Shown here in pieces: positions 11,021-22,788 of a stretch of 64,000 nt of DNA. The position numbers and the translations under genes are program-made. How positions within the stretch are numbered: position 1 is the first letter of the stretch; each line of letters opens with the position of its first letter. Where the stretch lies: positions 101,972 to 165,971 of the forward strand of contig JAURVB010014189.1 of the NCBI GenBank assembly GCA_033002965.1, read 5' to 3'. Below the pieces are notes generated by a model. The model saw only the letters and a program-made list of their open reading frames with translations. It was not told the origin of the DNA and searched no databases. This DNA is from Piper betle (lineage: Eukaryota; Streptophyta; Magnoliopsida; Piperales; Piperaceae).

Positions 11021-13360
11021 CTGGAAAATTATATGGTTTGATTTGAGCTGTCACATCAAAATAAAGTACTTCGATATTTATACTTTCTTTCACTGCTCTC
11101 CTCTTCTTCTTCTAGGTATTGTAAGTTCGAATTTTGCCTTATAATTCGATCATATTTCCCTTTTAAGTTAGAAGGGTTTGAATATAATAGGGGCAGATTG
11201 TGCTAGACTATCTTTACTCTGAAGAATCATTTTCATTTGCACCAGATCTAACTCATGTTGGGATTAGAGTGGACGTTTTCTGATTTAATGATACTGTTAA
11301 AATTCAATGGTATGTTTTTATCATGAGGTATAATTGAGATAAATATCAATTATACTAAAAGGTAATTGAGACAAAGATTTAACATCTTTGTCTGATTATA
11401 CCTCACTCCTTACAAAATTTGGTAAATAGGATTGTGTTGACCTGAGAGGCATTATCTTAGAATTTTCTGTGTACCCAAGAATATTAGTGCCTTCTTTATT
11501 TATGAAAAAAAAATGCTTGGTTAGTTGACAGTATGAAATATTCAAATTATAATTTGATATTGAGGACCCATGATAATTGAACTATTGAGATGTTTATCTT
11601 TTCATTGTTATCAGGCTTAAACTGTATTTCTAAATTTCAGGAAGGAGGCTTCGTGTTGTTTTAGCACAATTCAGCAGGTAAGCAAGAGAAGAAGAGAAAC
11701 AAGAGTGTTGCTGGTTCATGTATAATAATTTCCATGGTATGTCTAAGCTTCATAGATCCCTCTATGTAATAAAAACTATCGGACAGGATTTAAACTTACA
11801 AATGGATATGGACGAGACCAGGCTGCTCTCCGGCCATTGTTCTGGCTGCTGTTATCTTGTGTTTGCCAGCGTCTGTATTAGGGATAATTTTCTTCACCAC
11901 TCTTTCTTCCTATCTCTGCTGTTTAAAGCTTTCAATATTAAATTTGAAAACGTTGATGGCAAGTGGAGCTGTGGTATATGTACTAAACAGAGTCTCAAAT
12001 CCTTTCCGGGTTGAAGAAGCATCTCTTTTTCATTCCTCTGAAAATGAAGTATTCCCTCTCAAGCAAAGATGCTTCATTTCTGGCCGTAAAGACCTCATTA
12101 AGCTTTCCACAAAGATAAGATTCTTCAGGGCCATGGCAAAAGAGAATAAAGATACTCAGAATTGAGGAGTTTAATGGGCAGAGAATCTTATGAAAAGAAG
12201 TACTTGCGTTGCTTTGGAGCATCTGATTACAAGTAGTCAATTTTTCTCGATTTTTGTTGATTTATGTGTGCCCATCTCCTAAAAGCTTAAGTTAAAGCTT
12301 GAGGTATCTATGAAGAGTGGGATTTGATGCTAGAGCCAAGCCACCCAAAAGCAATTCTAACATGGTATTGGAATCAGAAAGCCCCAGCTATGGGACAAGA
12401 CCTTGTTTGCAAACTTGGGTCTAAATCTAACGCAGGCAATTTCTCCAATACTCTGTGTTCTTGCAAACAACACTAGGAGGATCTGATAGGAGACAAGATC
12501 CTCTGCAAATTTTTAATATAGTGGACATGCAAAACCTGTCTAATTCTATCACAGTAACAATAGGATGTCCACCTTCTAGCATCTAGCTAGGCTTCACGTC
12601 TTATATAAAAAGTTTTGATCCTTTTAATTAAGGTCTCTTCTTCATCATATTTACAGGTTCTGGTTGGTTGTCTCTGTTCACAGGCAGTTTTTGTTGAGTA
12701 GGGCTATCTGTTGATGAATAAGGTTTATTAGACTATGATGGTGTAAATGTTAACTGTTAGGAGAGTAGTGGATTTCTCCCAACCCGAAGAGAATGTCTTT
12801 GTGATAGACTGACTGGAAAGATGAGCTCCAGAAGTTCAACTGATTGGCCTGCTAGACAAGCATTGTCCAACAGTACAGCTAAACTAAGAGAAGGCCTCTT
12901 TCAGATGAAGTTGGTATTCTGGTGCTCGCATGGTGGCTAGTAGGGCTGGTCGAATTAGATGATGGAATAGATCATTGGTGCCTTTTGGCATCAAGATTGT
13001 TCTTATAATTCTAAGACAGTCTAATTTGTGTTTCAGTTCCTTAAGCATCGGTTCTTTCTGCGCAAGATTTATCCTACCTCATTGGCAAAGAAGACAAAGA
13101 CAAAGCGACGAAGTGATCACAATTAAAACCGTATTTCATATTTGTTTGCTCGATGCCCAGGTTTTCAGCTAGCATAAACTCACAAGGAAGATATACTGCT
13201 AGACAACAAAGACAAAAGTTCGAAGAAACATTTAATCTTCTCTCCATAGATATTATCATCACACTCTCGAAACCTTCACCTAGTAATCACAATCAACCAT
13301 CAGAAATCAAATAACAGTAAGTGTGTGTTATATTGAGTAGAAATATTTACTGGTGAAGGC
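11021..13360. other. no recognised gene
   Basis: Moderately AT-rich sequence. Splice-like signals (AG at about 11640, GTAAG at about 11678) and open frames of about 100 codons at 11718-12165 do not match a known family. Part of it could be the upstream gene body of the RING-H2 relic or a non-coding transcript. I see nothing firm. Confidence 0.3.
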
Positions 13361-14931
13361 ATGGGAACAACAAATATATGGTTTTGTCGTTGGTTTTTGA
13401 CATGGATTGGCCTTCTTCATTTCCAATTCTTACTCATCAAACTTTTGATTTATCTTCAGCACCACCAAGTACTGCTTATCCTCCTACCAACTGGACAAAC
13501 AACCCTCCATTCCTTACATTCAATCCTGGTACGACAATGTCAAAAATAATGCCAAGGTAAGACCAATCCTCTCAATTGCAACGCCCGACAAAAGTTTCCA
13601 TGAGTTTATGTACTGAGCTTTTACTTGCTCTAGTGATAAGTGTGATTCCTACCTCTTTGCTATATCTGCTTCTGGAGTTCAAAAACAAATTCTATGATCA
13701 GCAAATGGTTTACTTATAAAAGAAAACGCAACTCTTTCACTCACCATGGATGATGCGCTTCTCCTCTATGATGCCAATGGTACACTTGTCTGGTATACGA
13801 ATACTATTAATATGCCTATTGAAGGCATGTCCATCACAGAAACGGGTAATCTCTTCCTCTTCAACCAGGATAGTGTGTCTGTTTGGCAATCTATAGATCA
13901 TCCCATGGACACTATGATTCTTAGGCAGCAGCTACTTTTTGGCCAGCCTCTCATTTCATCAAACAATCAGTATAGGATTGTTCTAACAGACAATGGTCAG
14001 GCAGCTTTTGTTGATTTAAGTCTTGTACACATTATGTATTACTTGATGCCAGGCATTAATCCACTTTTGGAAGCGTACAATGCTGTTGTAAATTTTACCG
14101 ATGGCTTCTTTGCTGTGGTTAATACTAAGTTCACCTTCCAATATATCTATGCCATGGTACTTGCCCAAAACATCGTCGCCACAGTTTGTGAGGTTGGATT
14201 CCGATGGGCAACTGAGGCATTCTATGTGGACAGATGATTATAATTGTAAGGTAACTACTGATGTTTTTAGCGATAATGCTTGCAAGTACCATTTTGTTCG
14301 TGGGAGTTATGGAATTTGCTTCGACAATGGGCAGTGCGGGTGCCCAGTTTCTGCAAATGGGGAGCCACAATACTTCCAACCAGTGGATAGAACAAGGCCC
14401 AATTTGGGGTGTGACGAGGTGACCCCTTTGTTATGTGAAGCAAGTGAGCATCATAAGCTTCTTGATCTTCATAATGTATCATATTTCAATTATGTTGATG
14501 AAAGTGCTGCAACTATGAGGGAGATGGACGTGGAGAGTTGCAAACAAGCATGCATGAAGAACTGCACCGGCAAGGCTACCCTGTATAACTGCCTAAAAAA
14601 CATGACATATGGAGATTGTTTCCTACCTACTCAGATATTTTCATTTCAAAAGGGCAGCACTTAATTATAGCTCATCTATACTCCTCAAAGTGCAGCTATC
14701 CACTCCTAAGGAATCGAATGCATACACCAGGATCAAGAACAAGAATGTGATCAGGAAGAGGTTTATAATATATGGCATGGGGGAGGGGGGTGTGGATGGG
14801 GGTGCATAATTGGGGCATTTCTCTTAGTCATTCTTTTCATTTATTTGATAAATAGAAGAAATCGCATGACTAGTAGAGCAAACCAAGAGGACTCTTTTGA
14901 TGATCTTCCATAAACTCCCACCGGATATACC

Positions 14932-15823
14932 CGTAGTTGAAAAAATCGGCCGATTCGACTCGGAATCGGCTGATTTTACTCGGCTAGGTAAAATTGATTC
15001 AAAATAAGGCCGACTTAGTTTGGTGTAAAATCGGACCAAGAATCGGCCGATTTGAGCCCATTCGAGCCAATTCTCAGCACGGCAAGAATTGGCCAATTCA
15101 CGATGGGGAGAGGGAAGATGGGGCGGCGGTGGACGGGCCGGATCGGCAAGGGGGGCGCAACGGTCGAAGAAGGTGGCTGGGCTCGGGTGAGAGTGAACGA
15201 GAGAGACAGGGGAAAAAGAACGACAACGTGGTGGGGGGCTGGGAGGGGCGAAGGAATGCAGCTGGCAGCGATGGTGGGAGCCGGGGAGGGGTGCAAGGGA
15301 TGGGAAGGGGTGTAGGGGACAAGCTAGGGGGGGGGGGGGGCGGAGTGCGGGGGAGTGGTGGGGTTGGTAGGGAGGAGGCAGGGTGCGGGGGGTGGGGGCT
15401 GGGGGCGGGGTGGGGACGGCCGAGGTCGGCAGGGTGGGGACGGCCGAGGTCGGCAGGGTGGGGGGTGAAGGGGTAGGGCCAACGGTAGGAGGAAAGGGCC
15501 ACAGAGAAGGAGATGGCGTAAGGGGAATAGAATGCTCAAGGGAAAGAAAAGGATCGGTGGCATTTTCGTAATTAAAAGTTGACTTAACCGTGACTTGAGT
15601 AAAAAATAAAAAATACCTCCAAATAATTCAAAACAAAATCTAAAAAATATTATAAAATATAATACACACCTAAAATTAAAATAATATATTTTATAATTAA
15701 TAATCACACCAATTTTAACTGATTTAACTAAACTAATTTTTGTATGATTTTTGATGAATCGGTTCGATTCAATAACTATTTTCAAATCTGATTTAAAGTC
15801 TGATTCTGATTATTGCAAATATA
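14932..15823. mobile_element. non-autonomous hAT-like insertion 1 in the kinase pseudogene
   Basis: An 892-bp insertion flanked by the perfect 8-bp duplication GATATACC (14924-14931 and 15824-15831), the size made by hAT transposases. The left end reads TAGTTGAAAAAATCGGCCG after two bases. The right end, CTGATTATTGCAAATA, is a diverged inverted match to it. Subterminal TCGG-rich repeats flank a strongly GC-rich core (15105-15500). An AT tract after CGTAATTAAAAG (15567) follows. It carries no transposase; glycine- and proline-rich open frames in the core are composition artefacts. Confidence 0.85.
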
Positions 15824-16658
15824 GATATACCTAGGAAGACCTGATGGGAATCATAACAAACTTCCAAAAAAACTTGGCGAAGGAGGGTATGGCAGTGTTT
15901 TTGAAGGAGTGCTAGCAGATGGTACCAAAGTTGCAGTGAAACGTTTAGAAGGTGCAAGTTAAGGTAAGAAGGAATTTATAGCTGAGATCAAAAGCATTGG
16001 AGGTATTCACCATATCAATCTTGTTAGGCTAATACGATTTTGTACCGAATCCTCACAAAGGCTATTAGTTTATGAATACATGCCGAATGGTTCTTTGGAT
16101 TGGTGGATCTATCAGAGACATCAAAACCCACAAGATCAACTAAGCTGGCAAAAGTGGGAAAATATTATCCTTGGCATAGCGAAAGGTCTAGAGTATCTAT
16201 ATGAAGGGTGCAAAAGAAAAATAATACACCTAGATGTCAAGCCTCAAAACATCCTTTTGGATGCAAATTTTGATGCCAAGGTATCTGATTTTGGGCTTGC
16301 AAAGCTAATTGACCGAGACAGAAGCCAGGTGATGATGACTTCTGTGAGAGGAACACTTGGGCATCTAGCTCCTGAATGGTTGAAATCAAAGATCACTGAG
16401 AAGGTTGATGTCTTCAGTTTTGGGATTGTTCTAGTTGAAATTGTTTGTGGTAGGAAAGTGCTGGATCATTCTCAACCAGAGGAAGATGTATATGCTATTG
16501 ATTTACTAAAAAGAAAAGCAGAAGATGCTCGACTGAGCAACCTGCTCGATAAAAATAGCCCATCAATACAGATGAACGTAGAGAAAGCTCTGGAAATTAT
16601 GAAGGTTGCGACATGGTGTTTACACGGTGACTCAACTAAACGACCATCTATGTCTGGC

Positions 16659-17252
16659 CTAGTTGAAAAGATTGACCGATTCCACTGTAAAGATAGGTTC
16701 GTGATTTGAGCCGATTCCACCAGATTAGAGCTGGGAGGGCAGCGGGGAAGGATGGTTGGTGAGGGCGAGCAGCAGCGACAAGGGTGGGCAGTGATGGCGG
16801 GGGGTTCGGGAGGGCTAGGGCGCCGGGGGTTGGGGGGTGCCGGGGACAGGGAGGAGATTGGGACATGGGGCGAGTGTGGGGGTGGAGGGGTGGGGCGGCG
16901 GCGGCGGCGGCAATGTGTGGGGGAACGGGCGGACAGGGTGGGGCGGGCGCGGGTGGGGGTGGGGCCCAAAGAATCAAGGAAAAAAAATGGTCAGTTGCGA
17001 TCTATAAATTAAAATTTTAGCCGACTCTAACAAAGCAAAAATAATAATAAATTTTAAATAATTTAAATTTTTTAAAAAAATATATAATAAAATATTATAA
17101 AATATAATACACAATGTAACATTAAAATGATATATTTTGTAATTAATAACCCATTAATTTTAAAACGATTCTTATCCAATTTTTGATAAATCAGTCTACT
17201 TCAATGATTCTTTTTTAATCTAATTCAACGTCTGATTCCAATTTTGAAACCA
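16659..17252. mobile_element. non-autonomous hAT-like insertion 2, same family
   Basis: A 594-bp insertion between kinase codons for RPSMS and VINAIEG. Its left end (TAGTTGAAAAGATTGACCG) and AT-rich right half (ATTATAAAATATAATACAC) closely match insertion 1, but its GC-rich core is shorter (16730-16980). Flanking 8-mers ATGTCTGG and ATCTACGG are only a weak target-duplication candidate, so the ends are approximate. Confidence 0.75.
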
Positions 17253-17408
17253 TAATCTACGGTGATAAATGCTATTGAAGGGTTGGTAGAATTGGATGAT
17301 GTGATAAATCACGGTGAATTTTTAGCAACAAATAGTTCTACGTTCCTTGGGCAGCCTACCATATGGGACTCGGTTCCTCAACCATCTGTTCTTTCTGGGC
17401 CGAGATGA

Positions 17409-17849
17409 CTGTATACGATTTGTTTGATCTTTAGAATAAAATGTTTTCTCCAAATTTAGTTTTGACCCTATAGAGATCTTTCTGGACTCGTTCCTAGAAT
17501 GAGCAAATTGCTTCAAAATGGATTTTCAATGTGGTAAATTTTACTGTAAAGATTATAATAAACAGCATTATCTACCAAGTGCCGGCTTCCTACATGCCAA
17601 CAATACATCCTTGGCTCCCATCAAACTGCCGGCCAATCTACAGATGTGGCCATTTATAAGCTACATGTCATGCTAGTCTGTCCTAGAAGAAAAAGGTAAA
17701 CGTTGGCAACAACAAAACATTCATGTAGTCTCTTAAAGAAGAAAAAATCTAATCACCTCTGTTTTCTGATCATAATGGTTATTTCTGAAAGCCATCTAAC
17801 AATTCAAGGCATGAATCCAATTATGTAGAAGAATTCTCATTTTAAACAA
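17409..17849. other. spacer between two kinase pseudogenes
   Basis: No coding signal was recognised here. It may be decayed extracellular-domain sequence of the second kinase, but I cannot show this. Confidence 0.3.
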
Positions 17850-18360
17850 CTACTAGCTTTCCTGAACGAACCATCAATGCTAATGGGACCAAAGTGGCCA
17901 TCAAGTGCTTGCATGACATTTCGCAAGGCTAAAAGAGTTTCCAGCCGAAGTTGGCACCATTTGAAAGGTTCATCATCTCAACCTGGTCAATCTGATTGGC
18001 TTTTGTGTAGAAAATTCACATCGGCTACTAGTTTATGAATACATAAGCAATGGCTCATTGGATAAGTGGGTTTATTGTGAAGAAGTTGGACGACTAGGAC
18101 TTGATTGGTATACACGGATGAAGATTATATTGGATATAGCAAGGGGACTTTCCTACCTCCATGAAGAATGCTTGGATGAAATAGTTCATTTGGACATCAA
18201 GCCCCAAAACATTCTCTTGGACAGCAAATTCAATGCAAAGATCTCTGATTTTGGGGCATAAAAAATGATTAAACGGGATCTTAGTGCTGTTGTGACTAAA
18301 TTGAGGGGAGCGCTTGGGTACACTGCTCTAGCCAAAGATCACAGAGAACGATGATGTATA
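17850..18360 (+). pseudogene. receptor-like kinase fragment 2 (kinase domain, truncated)
   Basis: Kinase-domain motifs run from NANGTKVAIKCLHDISQG through LVNLIGFCVENSHRLLVYEY, LSYLHEECLDEIVHLDIKPQ and KISDFG to RGALGYTA and ENDDVY. This is subdomains II to IX of the SD2-5-like family. Lesions include a frame change after ISQG near 17930, TGA at 17962-17964 in a conserved Gly position, TAA at 18259-18261 right after the DFG motif, and a further shift after GYTAL. The fragment ends at 18360, where the next 70 bp are inverted and copia sequence then begins. The N-terminal half of the receptor is missing. Confidence 0.9.
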
Positions 18361-18441
18361 TTGGACTATTACATCTGGTTCCAAGTTCCTTCTCCCACAT
18401 AATATCTCTACAACTACCACTCCAAAGCTATATACATCATC
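18350..18441 (-). repeat. 70-bp inverted kinase segment between 11-bp inverted repeats
   Basis: GATGATGTATA at 18350-18360 and its exact reverse complement at 18431-18441 flank 18361-18430. Read on the minus strand this segment continues the kinase as DDVYSFGVVVVEILCGRR. This is subdomain IX and should follow ENDDVY on the plus strand. The segment is therefore inverted in place relative to the ancestral gene. Copia sequence starts immediately to the right. Confidence 0.85.
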
Positions 18442-20749
18442 CAGAAACGGTTATGGTCCGTATGCAAATGACCTACAAATATCCGCATATATTAGTTCTA
18501 AGATGTTTAAAAATCTATTGACACCTAGCCTTCTTATATTTATTTGTTTTCCCTTAATGCAAGAAGCACCGACTTGAAAATCTGATAAATTAACAGAGTC
18601 AAGAATTTCACCTAACATAAGTCGTTTTATTCTTTATTTAGAAATGTGTCTTAAACGTTTGTAATAGAGTAAAACAGAATTTTTCATTAGTTAATTTTCT
18701 TTTCATACCACGTAAACCCACATATAAAATTTTATTAAAAGATGAAATAGTATCAAGTAAATATAGATTATCATAAAAAGACAAGGAACCTGTACCCACA
18801 ATATTAGAATTTAGAAAAAGATTATAGTTATTATTTCTAAATGAATAAGAGTAACCAAATTTGTCCAATATAGAAACCAAATTATATCTAAAAGACGATA
18901 CTATATATGTCTCTTTCTAATCCCAATAATATCCTGTCTTTAATAATAATCTAAAAGTCCATATTACTTCAACTACAATTGATTTGCCATCACCCAGATA
19001 GATGAATCTTTCAAAATAATTTGGTTTTCCGTAACTCAGGCAACCCTGCATTGACACATTTATGTGAGTAGTAACACTAAAATCTAGCCACCAAGTATAT
19101 ATTGGCACTGAAGCTAAATTAACCTCAGAATAAATAAAATTAAGAGATGGACCTTTCTTTGCACACTAAACATGATACTTAATGCATTCCTTCTTTATAT
19201 GTCCAGGTTTACCAAAAAATATGGCAAGAAGCCTGATTTTCTTTCTTTTGCTGTTGCTTGTGAGAACCATTACCAGCTTCTTTAGCCTTTTTCTTTTCTT
19301 ATTTTATTTTGATAGGTACTAGCCAAGTAAGCACTTTCAGCCTATTCTTGCGTTAACCTTTCTTCTTCTTAGACACAATAAAAAATGAGTTCATTAAGAG
19401 TCCATATGTCCCTTCGGTAGTTGTAAGTGACCTTGACTAAATTGTGTCGAAAAAAAAAATTAAAACTAAATGCACGAGTAAATCCTCAGATAGCTCTAAC
19501 TTTAGTGCTTTTAGTTTTGAAGCAATATTTTACATCTCTAAGATATACTCTCTTATGTTTGTTTTGCCTTTAAATTTCATTAAAATTAAGTTAGACAAAA
19601 TTGTACTTGTTTCAACCTTATTATTTTTTTACAAAAGGTTTTTCAATTTCTTTTAGAAACTCAGTGGCTGTAGTAACCTTCTCGGATACATCACCCCTAA
19701 GGGTCTCTGAAATCCTACGCTTCATGATCATAAAACTTATACGATTTGAACGTTTCTACTTCTCAATGTCCCATTTATCTTTAATGAAACTTTTGTCCGT
19801 AAAAAAAACAGGTTGTTCAGTCCTTAATGTAAGGTCAAGATCTATACCGCTTAAAACGATCAGCACGCTCGCTTTCCAATCCTTAAAATTATCTTTAAGC
19901 ATTGGAACCGAATTGATGTTGGCAGAAATCATAAAAACAAATTAATTAACTTAAAATAGAACAAAATAATATGCACATAATAAGATTAATAATTCAAATA
20001 AAAGTAAATCTCATCAAAAGATACCTAGCATAACATTAACATTTAGTATTTGGACAGGAATATTAATTTGTAAGTAGTACTTTTAGTGCAATAATCAAAT
20101 ATGGACAGCAAATCTTGTTAAATAATAAATCTATTTTTAAACTAATTTATTATTCACATAAAAACTTGATAATTATCTCATATTTATTACCACAAATGTG
20201 CATATGTTAAATATTAACCTTCCTGTGAGCCGATTAATATTCATATAAATCATATACCCACAACGTCTTAATATTTAAAATAAATTAATTTTTATAAAAG
20301 AAGCTACTTTGGTAGTATAATATAGCAATTAATAATTCTAAAATATTAATTATAACTGAACCATAATTTGAATTTAATAATCCCAAATATAAATAATATA
20401 AAACTGAAAAGATGTTATAAAAGTATCTTTATTTGAAAATTTCTAAAATTATAACTTTTTTATCTTTTGTAACTTTATTTTTCTCATTTAATATTTTACC
20501 AAAAAAGGCTTTTGATTTGAGAATAAATATCCCATATATAAATTTATTGTATTTTCCTTTCCCATTGATAGTGCAAAATTTGAGGGTAGTCCCAATGGAT
20601 GTGATATGGTCCCAATGGATGTGATATGGAACCAGAGAGTTCTAATAAGATTTTATTTTGAGATCTATTTTTTCTAAATCTTGATCTAAAATTAAACACA
20701 AATTAAATTAATCCTCAATAATATAATATGAAGATGCCCTAATACCAAT
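18442..20749 (-). pseudogene. Ty1/copia element, copy 2 (leader, gag, protease, pre-integrase), 3' truncated
   Basis: On the minus strand there is a leader (20735-19950) and gag (19945 to about 19440, heavily decayed). The zinc-knuckle region is degraded. The protease lies at 19108-18917 (WWLDFSVTTHI, where the catalytic DSG reads as DFS). The pre-integrase domain follows at 18880-18510 (LYLLDTI, KRKLTNE, LRHISK, GASCIKGK) and then a few integrase residues (LELIYADICRSF). Integrase, reverse transcriptase and RNase H are missing, because the element stops at the kinase fragment. A 20-bp duplication (CCCAATGGATGTGATATGG) sits in the leader at 20591-20630. The protease mutation, stops and truncation make it non-functional. 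Confidence 0.9.
20736..20747 (-). other. copia primer-binding site
   Basis: The minus-strand sequence TGGTATTAGGGC matches 10 of 12 bases of the usual TGGTATCAGAGC site complementary to initiator-methionine tRNA. It lies two bases inside the LTR end (..TACCACA), at the position expected for the 5' end of copy 2. Confidence 0.75.
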
Positions 20750-21222
20750 TGTGGTATATTTAACTTAACCAAATTATACAGATAAAAAAAAATAACACAA
20801 TAAAACCTTTTTTTCTTTTTTCTTTTTCTTTTTTATATTAAATCATTAAGAAAATAGAATTTGATAATGAAAGCGTACCTAAATCCATAAAAACAAAATG
20901 ATTCTGGACTTCTTTATATTCAACACTAGTTCTCCAAAGCCAAAGGTTCTGGATGATAACATACCAGAATAAAAAACTACGAGTGAATTAGAGGACCATA
21001 ATGATATTTATCTTTATTTTTCATAATTTCAATTCAAACCATCATAAATTGAAAATTATAAAAATAACATCTACATATATTTATCCATACTTACGGCCCT
21101 TGCCACCGCCCGCCAGAGCTTGGCCTCGCCGTAGCTGTCTCCATGTCCAGCGGCGCCAACCACAGACAACTCTTCTACATCTCGCTACTCTTGTAGCATC
21201 CACTACCGGAAGCATGTGGTAT
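20750..21222 (-). mobile_element. 5' LTR of copia copy 2 (outer end undefined)
   Basis: Begins with plus-strand TGTGGTA, the reverse complement of an LTR end in CA next to the primer-binding site. AT-rich with T-rich stretches. The outer boundary is not visible before the foldback element at 21223, so the end is an upper limit. Confidence 0.5.
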
Positions 21223-22461
21223 GATTGTTGTACTCCACCAAAGCCATCTTGGTTGTGTTGGAGTTTGATCTTGGCCGTTAGATGCTAAAAAAAAAGGGCT
21301 GCCGGCGCCGCCGCAGCAGCGACAGCGGAGGGGCGGGAAGGGTGCCCGGCCACGGCGACAGTCGGGGAAGGGGGGCGGCGATAGGGGACAGGGGGCGCGG
21401 CACGGCGGGGGTGGCGGGCGGAGGCCGAGGGGGGCGCGGCGGGGTGGTAGGAGGGGAATGAGGGTGGGCGCGGTGGGGTGGCGGGCCGGGCCGATGGGGG
21501 GCATGGCGGGATGGCGGCGGGGGCCGAGGGGGCGCGGCTGGGTGGCGGCAGGGGCCGAGGGGGGCGCGGCGGGCGGGGACGGGGGCGTCACGCGGCGGGG
21601 TGGCGGGCGGCGGACAGGGGGCGCGTCGCCTGACAGAGGTGGCGGTGGTGTCGCCCGGCGGCGGGGCGGCGATAGGCGAGGAAGGGGTGGCGTCGCGTCG
21701 GCTAGATCCGCCGCCCTGTCGCCCTGCGGTTACGTCGCCGCCCCCGGCGAGGCAGGGGGTGGCGTCACGTCAGCCGGGGTGGCGGTGACGCGTCGGCCGG
21801 CAGCGGCAGTGGCGGCGACGCCAAACTTTTTTTTTTGAGAAAGGGGAAGTGGGGGGCATGTTTCAGCTGTTGGATTTGATCCAACGGCTGAAACACTGCA
21901 GTACAGCCTCCTCCTCCTCATGTATATATATATGAGGAGGAGGAGGCTGTACTGTAGCACAACCAAGATGGCTGTGCTACAGAGTTTTAGCCGTTGGATC
22001 AAATCCAATGGCTGGAACATGCCCCTCACTTCCCCCTTCTCAAAAAATAGTTTGGCGTCGCCGGCCGATGCGTCCAGGCCAACGCGACGCCACCCCTTGC
22101 CTCGCCCGTTGCTGCCCCGCCGGGAGCGGCGACGTAATCGCAGGGCGACGGGGCGGCGGATCTAGCCGCCTCGCAGGGCGACACCACCGCCACCCCGTCC
22201 CCCGCCCACCACCCCGCCGCGTGACGCCCCTGTCCCCCGTCCCCGGCCTGCCACCCCGCCGCGCCCCCTTGTCCCCCGCCCGCCACCCCGCCGCGCCCCT
22301 CATCCCCCACCCGCCACCCCGCCACGCCGCGCCCCCCCTGTCACCGTGGCCGGGCACCCTTTTCGCCCCCTCCGCCGTCGCTGCTGCGGCCAAGATGCTA
22401 ATCCAACGGCCAAGATCAAATTCCAGCACAGCCAAGATAGCTTTACGGGAGTACAACAATC
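21223..22461. mobile_element. 1.24-kb inverted-repeat (foldback) element
   Basis: The two halves are inverted copies of each other. Outer ends are GATTGTTGTACTCC at 21223 and its reverse complement ending at 22461. They continue inward through matching TGATCTTGGCCGTT, GC-rich (21290-21820 and 22045-22390), AAAAG/GGGAAGTG and GTTGGATTTGATCCAA blocks. The centre (about 21898-21953) is a near-perfect palindrome, CTCCTCCTCAT / ATGAGGAGGAG around a TATATAT loop. No transposase is present. Arms differ by scattered substitutions and indels. Foldback or long-TIR Mutator-like derivation is possible; no clear target duplication was seen. Confidence 0.8.
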
Positions 22462-22788
22462 TTTTTTCCATATATATATATATAATTATGATCAAGTTAT
22501 ATAGATAGCTAGTTCATGGAGGTTTGTCGAATGTTGGGACTCCAGTGTCGGATTGTTGGGTTGGTTTGGACTGGATTGAGAAGATATTTTTGGAAAGAGA
22601 TTGGATGGACTCGATGAGTGCTCGATCGGCCTTCCCATGCATGGTGGATTCATGTGGTCGGCGATGGGGTGCAACGCAGGGATGACACCGAGAAACGACG
22701 GCGGTTCGTTGTTACGTACATGCACTTGGCCTGATCAAGTGTCTAATTATGAAAAGTACAAGCAAGCAATTTGATTCAATGGACGGGC

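Larger units (their letters stand above)
13361..17408 (+). pseudogene. G-type lectin S-receptor-like Ser/Thr kinase (SD2-5-like), pseudogene split by two insertions
   Basis: In order there is a signal-peptide-like start (13361, MGTTNIWFCRWFLTW), then a bulb-lectin domain (ENATLSLTMDDALLLYDANG .. NLFLFNQDSVSVWQS). A Cys-rich/PAN-like region follows at 14230-14660 and a transmembrane segment near 14800-14850 (IIGAFLLVILFIYLI). The kinase comprises KLGEGGYGSVFEG, VAVKRLEGAS, HLDVKPQNILLD, DFGLAKLI and APEWL. The C-terminal tail ends at 17408 in PSVLSGPR. Intact members are plasma-membrane receptor kinases. Lesions: frame changes near 13430, 14170 and 15870; stops at 13558, 13695 (in place of the conserved Trp before SAN), 14911, 15832 and 15960; foreign insertions at 14932-15823 and about 16659-17252. 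Removing the first insertion restores continuity at its 8-bp target duplication. Confidence 0.93.

Noticed and set aside
14994..15785. Gly-rich and Pro-rich frames of 90-160 codons
   Set aside because: They cover the GC-rich core of insertion 1 in several frames at once; composition artefact.
16472..17020. Pro-rich and Gly-rich frames on both strands near the kinase end
   Set aside because: They fall in the GC core of insertion 2 and overlap true kinase coding.
21175..22508. Several Ala/Pro/Arg/Gly-rich frames of 80-166 codons
   Set aside because: They mirror each other across the foldback arms; no codon structure or motif.
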